Positions 1 through 6,866 of a stretch of 6,866 bases of DNA are shown here, piece after piece. Numbering within the stretch: the stretch's first letter is position 1; each line of letters starts with the position of its first letter. The position numbers and the translations under genes were made by a program. The stretch covers positions 1 to 6,866 of the forward strand of contig JANXYA010000409.1 in the NCBI GenBank assembly GCA_025350345.1. The letters run 5' to 3'. This stretch comes from Gammaproteobacteria bacterium. GTDB taxonomy: Bacteria; Pseudomonadota; Gammaproteobacteria; Steroidobacterales; Steroidobacteraceae. The notes under the pieces were generated by a model. It did not search any database, was not told the origin of the DNA, and saw only the letters and a list, made by a program, of their open reading frames with translations.

Positions 1-216
1 CGCGACGCCGCCGCAGCGCTCGCTGAAATCGGCCAGGTGGTCGAGGGCTACGTGGCGGCGCGCGCACTGCGGCAGGTGTCGCGGCGCGAAGGCGTCTCGA
101 TGCCGATCTGCGAGGGCATCCACGGCGTGCTCTATGACGCCCTGCCCGCCGACGAGGTGGTGCGCGGGCTGATGATGCGGCCGATCAAGGCCGAGTTCGA
201 CGAGGCGGGCGACTAG
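1..216 (+). CDS. gpsA: Glycerol-3-phosphate dehydrogenase [NAD(P)+], C-terminal fragment
   Basis: Frame 1 is open from the window edge to TAG at 214-216 and gives the last 71 residues; the start lies outside. The fragment carries the typical GpsA C-terminal pattern: an IGQVVEGY helix, then GVSMPICEGIHGVLYD, then a final LMMRPIKAEF segment. GpsA reduces dihydroxyacetone phosphate to sn-glycerol 3-phosphate in the cytoplasm, the first step of phospholipid backbone synthesis. The N-terminal Rossmann domain and the catalytic lysine of the family are off the left edge and cannot be checked. The gene is convergent with trmL and its stop shares the bases CTAG with the trmL stop, so no terminator fits between them. 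In enterics gpsA lies next to secB, so secB may be just to the left (inference). Confidence 0.9.
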   Translation, partial: RDAAAALAEIGQVVEGYVAARALRQVSRREGVSMPICEGIHGVLYDALPADEVVRGLMMRPIKAEFDEAGD

Positions 217-668
217 GCGAAGCCCAGCTGGCGCCAGGCCTCGTAGACGATGAGGGCCACGGCATTGGACAGGTTCAGGCTCCGGTTGTTCGGGCGCATC
301 GGGATGCCGAGGATATTCTCCGGTGCGACCTGGGCGAGCGCCGCGGCGGTGAGGCCGCGGGTCTCGGGACCGAACAGCAGGGCATCTCCGCTGCGGAATT
401 GCGCTTCGCTGTAGGGGCGCGCGCCGCCGGTTTCGATCGCGTACAGCCGCGCGCCAGGCAGCGAGCGCAGGCACTCATCGAGCCTAAGGTGCACGGTGAC
501 GCGCGCCAGGTCGGCATAGTCGAGGCCGGCACGGCGCAGTTGCCTCTGCTCCAGGTTGAAGCCGAGCGGCGCGATCAGGTGCAGGTGCGAGCCTGAGTTC
601 GCGCACAGGCGGATGACATTGCCGGTGTTCCCGGGGATTTCCGGCTCGAAAAGAATCACGTTAAACAC
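213..668 (-). CDS. trmL: tRNA (cytidine/uridine-34-2'-O)-methyltransferase TrmL
   Basis: A 151-residue SPOUT-class methyltransferase, close to the family's usual length of about 155. All three family motifs are visible: PEIPGNTGN at residues 9-17, FGPETRGL at 99-106, and IPMRPNNRSLNLSNA at 122-136, which forms part of the knotted S-adenosylmethionine site. TrmL methylates the 2'-O of the wobble nucleotide of leucine tRNAs (CmAA and cmnm5UmAA anticodons) in the cytoplasm as a homodimer. The start is GTG at 668-666, chosen because the family begins with a sequence very like MFNVILFEPEIPGNTGN; a purine stretch GAAAGAAG lies 3 bases upstream (679-672). The stop TAG (215-213) overlaps the gpsA stop. 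The neighbour pyrD starts only 29 bases away in the opposite direction. Confidence 0.95.
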   Translation of the reverse strand: MFNVILFEPEIPGNTGNVIRLCANSGSHLHLIAPLGFNLEQRQLRRAGLDYADLARVTVHLRLDECLRSLPGARLYAIETGGARPYSEAQFRSGDALLFGPETRGLTAAALAQVAPENILGIPMRPNNRSLNLSNAVALIVYEAWRQLGFA

Positions 669-689
669 GGGCTTCTTTCGCGCGATAAT
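661..689 (+). promoter_or_regulatory. Possible sigma70-type promoter for the pyrD unit
   Basis: GATAAT at 684-689 matches the TATAAT -10 box at 5 of 6 positions. A weak -35 match, TTAAAC (3 of 6), sits at 661-666, 17 bases upstream and inside the first codons of trmL. Initiation 7-8 bases past the -10 box would start the RNA at 696-697, right at the pyrD ATG (698). No good Shine-Dalgarno precedes that ATG, so a leaderless mRNA is possible. This is a by-eye match only. Confidence 0.35.
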
Positions 690-697
690 GGGCGGCC

Positions 698-1675
698 ATG
701 AATAGCTCGCCCGCCCTGTCAGGCACGCCCCACACGCCGCCGGCCGCCTCGCTGGCCCTGGACTTCTGCGGGATGAAGCTCGCCAGCCCGATCGTGCTGC
801 TGTCCGGGTGCGTGGGCTTTGGCGAGGAATACACGCGCGTGGCGGGATTTTCCAACCGCGACGTGGGCGCGATCGTGCTCAAGGGCACCACGGGCAGCGC
901 GCGGCTCGGCAATCCGCCGCATCGGGTGGCCGAGACGTACGAGGGCATGCTCAATGCCATCGGCCTGCAGAATCCGGGCGTCGATGCCGTCGTGCGCAGC
1001 ATCCTGCCCGCGCTCGATTTCTCGGAGACGCGCTTCATCGCGAATGCCTGCGGCTCGACCATCGAGGAGTACGTCGAGGTGACGCGGCGGTTCGAGGATT
1101 CGCCGATCGATGCGATCGAGATCAACATATCCTGCCCCAACATCAAGGAAGGCGGCGTGCAGTTCGGCAATGTACCGGAGATGTCGGCGCGCGTCGTGGC
1201 CGCCTGCCGCGCCGTCACGGGAAAGCCGCTGATCACCAAGATGTCGCCCAACCAGACCGACATCAGAGGAAATGCCCGCCGCTGCATCGAGGCGGGGACC
1301 GATGCCTTCGCCGTCATCAACACGGTGACCGGCATGGCGATCGATGTGACAACACGCCGGCCCGTGATCGGCAACGTGCAGGGCGGGCTGTCCGGTCCTG
1401 CCATCAAGCCGATCGCGCTGCTCAAGGTGCGCGAAGTCTACGAAGTCGCCGGGCCGCACCGCATCCCGATCATCGGCCAGGGCGGCATCACGAGCGCCAA
1501 CGATGCGCTCGAGTTTTTGATCGCCGGCGCCACCGCGATCGGCGTGGGCACGGCGCTGTTCTACGATCCGCTCATCTGCCCGCGCATCAACGCCGGGATC
1601 GCCGGGTATCTGGCCGCGAATGGCCTCGCGAACGTGGGCCAGCTCGTCGGCACTCTCAAGGAGTCAAGCTCATGA
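698..1675 (+). CDS. pyrD: Dihydroorotate dehydrogenase, class 1B (PyrD/PyrDB) type
   Basis: 325 residues forming a complete class 1 dihydroorotate dehydrogenase TIM barrel with FMN-binding signatures: LKGTT (61-65), LQNPGV (90-95), NISCPNIKEGG (143-153), KMSPN (181-185), NTVTGMAIDV (208-217), GGLSGPAIKPIAL (229-241), GQGGI (260-264) and VGTALFYDP (283-291). Cys146 in SCPN is at the place of the class 1 catalytic base; class 2 enzymes have serine. The enzyme oxidises dihydroorotate to orotate in pyrimidine synthesis. Class 1B enzymes usually need the FAD/[2Fe-2S] subunit PyrK to pass electrons to NAD+, and no pyrK is in the window. The first ~18 residues (Ser/Pro/Ala-rich) extend beyond the usual family start, but no in-frame ATG or GTG fits better. 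The gene overlaps the next one by ATGA. A PreA-type dihydropyrimidine dehydrogenase is less likely because the C-terminal ferredoxin cysteines are absent. Confidence 0.85.
   Translation: MNSSPALSGTPHTPPAASLALDFCGMKLASPIVLLSGCVGFGEEYTRVAGFSNRDVGAIVLKGTTGSARLGNPPHRVAETYEGMLNAIGLQNPGVDAVVRSILPALDFSETRFIANACGSTIEEYVEVTRRFEDSPIDAIEINISCPNIKEGGVQFGNVPEMSARVVAACRAVTGKPLITKMSPNQTDIRGNARRCIEAGTDAFAVINTVTGMAIDVTTRRPVIGNVQGGLSGPAIKPIALLKVREVYEVAGPHRIPIIGQGGITSANDALEFLIAGATAIGVGTALFYDPLICPRINAGIAGYLAANGLANVGQLVGTLKESSS
1658..1663 (+). promoter_or_regulatory. Ribosome binding site fixing the SHOCT-PspC start
   Basis: AAGGAG lies 8 bases before the ATG at 1672, inside the last codons of pyrD. It identifies the real start of the small gene, although its frame stays open far upstream as an overlap of pyrD. 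Confidence 0.8.
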
Positions 1676-2031
1676 CGATCAGTGAAGAACTGGAACGGCT
1701 GCAGAACCTGCGCGAGCGCGGCGCCCTGAGCGAGGCCGAATACGCGCAGGCCAAGGCCCGCGTGCTCGGCGGCGCGCCGCCCGATGCGCCCGCCGCTCCA
1801 CACCACGGATTTCTCCATCGCCTGAGCCGCTCCACGACCGATCGGGTGATCGGCGGGGTCTGCGGGGGCCTCGGCGCGCACACGGGACTCCCCTCCTGGG
1901 CCTGGCGCGTGATCTTCTGCGTCAGTCTCTTTTACTTCGGCGTCGGCTTGCTGTTCTACGTGCTGCTGTGGATCTTCATCCCTGAAGGGAGCGCCTCCCC
2001 GGCGCCGCCCGCGCCTCCGCCGACGGGCTGA
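1672..2031 (+). CDS. Small SHOCT-PspC domain membrane protein
   Basis: 119 residues. Residues 5-33 (EELERLQNLRERGALSEAEY and onward to ARVL) match the SHOCT pattern: a short amphipathic helical hairpin with L..L...G.LSE.EY..AK. A Pro/Ala linker (35-43) follows, then a PspC domain at about 52-106, with TDRVIGGVCGGLG (56-68) and one or two hydrophobic stretches through IFCVSLFYFGVGLLFYVLLW (81-100) ending in IFIPEG. The last residues are Pro/Ala-rich. PspC domains are named after the inner-membrane phage-shock protein PspC; many stand-alone copies have no known role. The start overlaps the pyrD stop (ATGA) and has a good Shine-Dalgarno, so translational coupling is likely. No other psp gene (pspA, pspB, pspF) is in the window, so a phage-shock role is not supported. 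The domain calls are by eye and fairly secure; the function is unknown. Confidence 0.85.
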   Translation: MTISEELERLQNLRERGALSEAEYAQAKARVLGGAPPDAPAAPHHGFLHRLSRSTTDRVIGGVCGGLGAHTGLPSWAWRVIFCVSLFYFGVGLLFYVLLWIFIPEGSASPAPPAPPPTG

Positions 2032-2922
2032 AGGCATTGGGCACGGCCGATTCGCTCCGCTTCCTGCTGCTGGCGGCGATCTGGGGCTCCTCCTACCTGT
2101 TCATGCGCGTGGCCGCGCCCAGCTTCGGGCCGCTCCCGCTGGTGCTCCTGCGCATGGTGGGCGCCGCCATCGTGTTCCTGCCCTGGCTGCTGCGCACCCC
2201 GGTCCGCCCGCTGCTGCGCGGCCATGCCGGCAGTCTCTTCCTGCTCGGCGCACTGAATTCCGCGATCCCCTTCAGCCTGCTGGCCTTCTCGATGCTGCGG
2301 CTCCAGGCGGGATTCGCCGCCATCCTGGGCGCCACCGTGCCGATGTTCGCCGTCGCCATCGACGCGCTCTGGTGGCACCGGCGCCTGCCCGCGCAGCGCC
2401 TGTCCGGTCTCGCACTCGGCATCGGCGGGGTCACGATCCTGAGCTGGCAGCAGCTTGATTTTCGCAGCGGTGGCAACGGCTGGGCGGTGCTCGCGACCCT
2501 CGGAGCGTCGGCCTGCTATGCGAGCGCCGCCCATTTCGGCAAGCATCGCTTCGCGGGCCAGCCAGTCATGCTGCCGGCGGCGGGCAGCATGCTCGCCTCG
2601 GCCGTGCTGATCCTGCCGGGCGGGATCTGGCTGTGGCCCGCGCACTCACCGGCGCTGCACGACTGGCTCGCCGCCGCGATGCTGGCCATCGTCTGCACGG
2701 CCCTGGCCTACCTGCTGTATTACCGGCTGCTGGTGCGCGCCAGCGCGACCGCACTCACGGCGGTCACCTTCCTGATCCCGGTGTTCGGCGTGCTGTGGGG
2801 CGCGCTGTTCCTGCACGAGTCGATCACCGTGAACATCGCCGCCGGCATGGGAGTCACGATGCTGGGCACGGCCGTCACGACCGGGATCTTAAGCCGGTTG
2901 CGCGCCGGCGGCGCGCCGCACC

Positions 2923-4343
<1,421 letters not shown>

Positions 4344-4347
<4 letters not shown>

Positions 4348-5447
4348 GCGGCATCCTCCAGCGGCAACAAGATTGAAAACACCGTTTGGCCCACGCGGCT
4401 CTCGAACTGGATGATGCCGCCGTGGCGCGCCACCATCTCCTGCGCAACCGACAGGCCCAGTCCCGTGCCCCCGGCCTTGGCGCTCACCAGCGGGAAGAAC
4501 AGCGTCTGGTGCAGGTCCGGTGGCACGCCGGGGCCGTCGTCCTCGATCTGCACGCAGGCCACCAGCCGGTGCCGCACCGGGCCGATGTTCAGGTGCGAGA
4601 GCGCGCGCGTGCGCAGCACCAGCCGCCCGCTCCCGGCGAGCGCCTGCAGCGCATTGCGGGCGATGTTCAGCAGGGCCTGGATGAGTTCATTGCGATCAAA
4701 GCGTCCCTCGGGCACGCTCGGATCGTAGTCGCGCTCGATGTTCACGCCGTGCGGCGCTTCGCTGCGCAGCAGCTGGTACACGTGCTCGCAGATCTCGTGC
4801 ACGTTGAGCGGGAGCTTGCGCGGCGGACCGGTGGGCCCGAGCATCGTGTCAACGAGGTCACGGAGCCGATCCGCCTCGCTGATGATGACGGTGGTGTATT
4901 CCTTGAGCGCTTCCCGGGGCAGCTCGCGCTCCAGGAGCTGTGCCGCGCCGCGCAGGCCGGCGAGCGGATTGCGGATCTCGTGCGCCAGCTGCCGCACCAT
5001 CAGGCGGCTCCCGTCGGCGCGCGTGAGGAGCTCGGCTTCGCGTGCAATTCTCTGGCGCGCCCGCGCGTCGACCAGCTCGATGAGCAGCTGCCGTTCGCCC
5101 GTTGCGCTCTCCATCGGCGTGACCGTGATGTCCGCCAGCACCGGCGGCCGCGCCGCCTGCAGCAATGAGATCGGCGTCAGGATGAATTCGTGGCCGGCGC
5201 AGACCTCCTGGTTGTCCAGCGAACGCTGCAGCAGTTCGATCAGCGTCTGCGCGTCCGCGAACAGCTCGCCGGCCGGATGGCCCTGCGCCTGGCGGAGACT
5301 CAGGGCCAGCAGGTCCTGCGCGCCGACGTTGGCGTAGACGAGGCGCAATCGGGCATCGAGCACCAAAAGTCCGGTGGACTGCGCGTCGAGTATCCCGCTG
5401 CCATCAAAATCAGCGGGCGGCTCCGGATGGCTCCCCTCAGCCGGCAC
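4344..5447 (-). CDS. ntrB: Nitrogen regulation sensor histidine kinase/phosphatase NtrB (NR-II)
   Basis: 367 residues, slightly longer than E. coli NtrB/GlnL (349). A PAS domain lies at about 18-128 (ILDAQSTGLLVLDARLRLVY at 19-38). The dimerisation/phosphotransfer helix carries His156 in LAHEIRNPLAGLRGAAQLLE (154-173). The ATPase domain has an N box around NIARNALQAL (261-270), G1 DDGPGV (303-308), an F-box-like LFFPLVSAK (316-324) and G2 GGTGLGLSVA (327-336). There is no transmembrane segment, so it is a cytoplasmic sensor. In known systems PII decides whether NtrB phosphorylates or dephosphorylates NtrC. The chosen start is GTG at 5447-5445, with GGGGA 5 bases upstream; no ATG is close by in frame, and the first ~15 residues are weakly conserved in kind, so the exact start is less sure than the rest. 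It is translationally coupled to ntrC. Confidence 0.95.
4354..4359 (-). promoter_or_regulatory. Strong ribosome binding site for ntrC
   Basis: On the - strand GGAGGA sits 6 bases before the ntrC ATG, inside the last ntrB codons. A full-strength site plus the ATGA overlap suggests that NtrC is made in excess over NtrB, as is usual for sensor-regulator pairs. Confidence 0.75.
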
Positions 5448-5516
5448 GGTGGTCCCCGGCGCGCAGCCCGCGCGGGGCGAGCAGGCCCTTCGGCCGGCCG
5501 CGGCCGAAGCCGCAGG
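5448..5516 (-). other. Spacer between the DUF4124 gene and ntrB with a strong GC hairpin
   Basis: The 69-base gap holds a perfect inverted repeat at 5488-5509 (CTTCGGCCG, 4-base loop, CGGCCGAAG) starting 7 bases after the DUF4124 stop. A perfect 10-base palindrome, CCCGCGCGGG, lies at 5467-5476. No run of T follows on either strand, so it is not a standard intrinsic terminator; it may be an mRNA 3'-end stabiliser, a processing site or a weak attenuator before ntrB. The Shine-Dalgarno-like GGGGA for ntrB is at 5457-5453. I see no clear promoter in the gap. Confidence 0.6.
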
Positions 5517-6056
5517 CTAGTGCGTCCGGCCGGGGTTCAGCGCCGAGGGTTGGCGGACGTGAAAACTCACCTGCGCCGACTGGCACAGGTCCCTGCCGGT
5601 GGAATCGCGCACGGTGGCCACGACGGTGTGCGTGCCCCGATCGATCGGTGAAATGCGGAACTCGCGCTGGTCGGGGCTCGTCGCCTCGATCGGCTGGCCA
5701 TCGAAGGACAGCACCAGCTTGTCGCTGCTGCGCTTGCCCGGCTCCAGCTGCACCGCCACGCTGACGGCCTCGACATTGAGGAACACCTGGTCCGCCGCCG
5801 GCTCCACGACCGCGCAGCTGTCGTAGCGGAACTCGCCCTTGCCCGAGGCCTTCGGCTTGCCCCTGGACGGGGCGACGACGGTCGGGGATGGCGTCGCGCT
5901 GTAGGTTTGCGTGTCGCCGAGCGCGACGATCTCGGCACCGGGATGCGGCTGGTCGGAATAATGCAAGCCGTCGGCATCGATCCAGCGATAGGTCGGCGCG
6001 GCCACGGCGATTGCCGCAACACACACCAGACCAGTCAGGAGCGCCAGGAATCGCAC
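5517..6056 (-). CDS. Secreted DUF4124-domain protein in the glnA-ntrBC locus
   Basis: 179 residues from GTG at 6056-6054. This start was chosen over an upstream in-frame ATG (6125) because it gives a clean Sec signal peptide (charged MR, then FLALLTGLVCVAAIAVA) with likely cleavage near Ala19-Ala20. The upstream start would add 23 poor residues and run through the glnA terminator. Right after cleavage comes the DUF4124 signature, TYRWIDADGLHYSDQPHPGA (22-41). A Ser/Pro/Lys linker (about 51-74) leads to a beta-rich region at about 90-168 with LVLSFDGQPIEA, FRISPIDRGTHTVVATVRDS and VSFHVRQ, resembling an Ig-like sandwich. Mature Cys81 and Cys158 could form a disulfide. No lipobox and no further membrane helix is seen, so it is probably periplasmic. 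Proteins of this type are, as I recall, common between glnA and ntrB in gammaproteobacteria, but none has an established function that I know of. Confidence 0.85.
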   Translation of the reverse strand: MRFLALLTGLVCVAAIAVAAPTYRWIDADGLHYSDQPHPGAEIVALGDTQTYSATPSPTVVAPSRGKPKASGKGEFRYDSCAVVEPAADQVFLNVEAVSVAVQLEPGKRSSDKLVLSFDGQPIEATSPDQREFRISPIDRGTHTVVATVRDSTGRDLCQSAQVSFHVRQPSALNPGRTH

Positions 6057-6064
6057 AGGCGGAC

Positions 6065-6094
6065 AGCATAGCCCCCTTGCGCGGCGACGTACAA
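6065..6094 (-). promoter_or_regulatory. Possible weak promoter before the DUF4124 gene
   Basis: On the - strand TTGTAC (3 of 6 to TTGACA, 6094-6089) is followed after 18 bases by TATGCT (4 of 6 to TATAAT, 6070-6065). Transcription would start 6-8 bases later, at or just before the GTG start (6056). No Shine-Dalgarno stands at a useful distance from that GTG; AAGGGGG is 15 bases away. A separate promoter here would fit a gene lying beyond the glnA terminator, but the match is weak. Confidence 0.25.
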
Positions 6095-6095
6095 A

Positions 6096-6130
6096 AGCGG
6101 GTGACGGCCCTGTGAGTCCCATCACCCGCT
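6096..6130 (-). terminator. Likely Rho-independent terminator after glnA
   Basis: A perfect 9-base inverted repeat (AGCGGGTGA / TCACCCGCT on both strands) with a 17-base loop lies 40 bases past the glnA stop. On the - strand the stem runs directly into TTTTGT (the first T belongs to the stem), a short T tract. The loop is long and the T tract short, so termination may be partial, letting some transcripts continue into the DUF4124 gene and ntrBC. On the + strand no T tract follows. Confidence 0.65.
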
Positions 6131-6170
6131 GTGCTCATCTTTCGTCCGCTTATGTCCGCGATCGGCTCGA

Positions 6171-6866
6171 TCAGACGCTGTAATACATGTCGAGCTCGCA
6201 CGGATGCGTCGACATGCGGTAGCGCGTGATTTCCTGGTTCTTCAGCCCCATGTAGGCGTCGATCACGTCGTCCGTGAACACCCCGCCGCGCTTGAGGAAC
6301 TCGCGGTCCTTGTCCAGGTGCTCGAGCGCCATGTCGAGCGAATGGCAGACCTGCGGAATGTGCCTGGCCTCCTCGGGCTCCAGGTCGTACAGATCCTTGT
6401 CGGCCGGATCGCCCGGATGCATCTTGTTCTGGATGCCATCGAGACCGGCCATCATCATCGCCGCGAAGGCGAAGTAGGGATTGGATGCCGAATCCGGGAA
6501 GCGCACCTCGATGCGGCGCGCCTTCGGATTGGACACCCAGGGAATGCGGATCGAGGCGCTGCGGTTGCGGGCCGAGTACGCCAGCATCACCGGCGCCTCG
6601 AAGCCCGGCACGAGTCGCTTGTAGCTGTTGGTGCCCGGATTGGTGAAGGCGTTGATGGCCTTGGCGTGCTTGATGATGCCGCCGATGTAGTACAGCGCCG
6701 TCTCGGACAGGCCGCCGTACTTGTCGCCGGCGAACAGCGCGGTGCCCGCTTTCTGGAGCGATTGGTGCACGTGCATGCCCGACCCGTTGTCGCCCACCAG
6801 AGGTTTCGGCATGAAGGTTGCGCTCTTGCCGTGCAGGTGCGCCACGTTGTGCACGCAATATTTCAG
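6171..6866 (-). CDS. glnA: Glutamine synthetase type I, C-terminal part
   Basis: The last 231 residues of GlnA, open through the right edge, where it reads LKYCVHNVAH; the start is outside the window. The full enzyme has about 470 residues. Visible signatures are KSATFMPKPL, DNGSGMHVHQSL (the active-site histidine region), NRSASIRIP and the EVRFPDSASNPYFAF block of the catalytic domain. ADKDLYDLEPEE contains the tyrosine (codon 6389-6387) at the place of the adenylylation site (Tyr397 in the enteric enzyme). The protein ends in YYSV, as many type I enzymes do. It makes glutamine from glutamate, ammonia and ATP as a dodecamer in the cytoplasm. The tyrosine and its surroundings indicate the class I-beta form controlled by GlnE. 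The promoter, where an NtrC/sigma54 site would be expected, is not in the window. Confidence 0.97.
   Translation of the reverse strand: MKYCVHNVAHLHGKSATFMPKPLVGDNGSGMHVHQSLQKAGTALFAGDKYGGLSETALYYIGGIIKHAKAINAFTNPGTNSYKRLVPGFEAPVMLAYSARNRSASIRIPWVSNPKARRIEVRFPDSASNPYFAFAAMMMAGLDGIQNKMHPGDPADKDLYDLEPEEARHIPQVCHSLDMALEHLDKDREFLKRGGVFTDDVIDAYMGLKNQEITRYRMSTHPCELDMYYSV

Noticed and set aside
661..1459. Two overlapping - strand frames of about 250 codons opposite pyrD.
   Set aside because: No family features, and both lie opposite a complete dihydroorotate dehydrogenase.
808..1671. Upstream extension of the SHOCT-PspC frame through pyrD, giving a 407-residue product.
   Set aside because: The added residues are low-complexity Arg/His-rich shadow of pyrD, while AAGGAG and ATG at 1672 mark the true start right at the SHOCT domain.
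698..1675. Identity as PreA, the dihydropyrimidine dehydrogenase subunit.
   Set aside because: The length (325) and the lack of the C-terminal [4Fe-4S] cysteine motifs of PreA argue against it; GGLSGPAIKPIAL and SCPNIKEGG fit PyrD class 1B better.
1672..2031. A phage-shock (psp) response operon.
   Set aside because: Only a PspC domain is present; pspA, pspB and pspF are absent and the neighbours are metabolic and transport genes.
6057..6125. An N-terminal extension of the DUF4124 protein starting at ATG 6125.
   Set aside because: It would start inside the glnA terminator hairpin and put 23 Arg/Pro-rich residues before a normal signal peptide.
6096..6130. The GGGTGA / TCACCC repeat as an NtrC binding site.
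   Set aside because: NtrC sites read GCACC then GGTGC with a short spacer; here the half-sites are in the opposite order and 17 bases apart, and the repeat sits just after the glnA stop with a T tract, which fits a terminator.
5437..6858. A long open frame (473 codons) on the - strand across the DUF4124 gene, the terminator and glnA.
   Set aside because: It is an out-of-frame shadow: rich in Arg, Gly and Ala with no domain, and it covers two genes with clear family signatures in another frame. High GC lengthens such frames.

Overview
The window looks like ordinary chromosomal DNA from a high-GC gammaproteobacterium. The gene content points that way: a class I glutamine synthetase gene (glnA) followed on the same strand by ntrB and ntrC, with trmL and gpsA nearby. 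From memory, pseudomonads and relatives have a similar glnA / ntrB / ntrC / trmL / secB neighbourhood, and in enterics gpsA lies beside secB and trmL. The genus cannot be fixed from the sequence alone. Synonymous positions are mostly G or C and start codons are mixed (ATG, GTG and one probable TTG), as expected for such a genome. I see no rRNA, tRNA, CRISPR array, insertion sequence, integrase or phage gene, and no stretch over 300 bases lacks a gene.

Layout. Bases 1-216 hold the 3' end of gpsA (+). It meets trmL (213-668, -) tail to tail, the two stop codons sharing the four bases CTAG. Only 29 bases separate trmL from a divergent three-gene + strand unit: a class 1B-type dihydroorotate dehydrogenase (698-1675), a small SHOCT-PspC membrane protein (1672-2031, ATGA overlap) and an EamA/DMT-type transporter (2037-2963). 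This unit runs tail to tail into ntrC with a 41-base coding overlap.

The rest reads on the - strand, in transcription order from the right edge: glnA (3' part only, stop at 6171), a likely terminator hairpin (6096-6130), a small secreted DUF4124 protein (6056-5517), a strong hairpin without a T-run (5488-5509), ntrB (5447-4344) and ntrC (4347-2923). ntrB and ntrC overlap by ATGA, with a strong Shine-Dalgarno before ntrC.

How the genes work together. GlnA makes glutamine from glutamate and ammonia. NtrB and NtrC sense nitrogen status (in known systems through PII) and activate sigma54 promoters, classically including that of glnA. The adenylylation tyrosine region of GlnA is present. The DUF4124 protein travels with this locus, but its role is unknown. 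The pyrD-like unit breaks up the nitrogen/trmL neighbourhood and has no obvious functional tie to it. I found no convincing new multi-gene system. The points most worth a second look are the pyrD1B-like gene without pyrK beside it, its coupling to a SHOCT-PspC protein, the secreted protein inside the ntr locus, and two possible leaderless starts.
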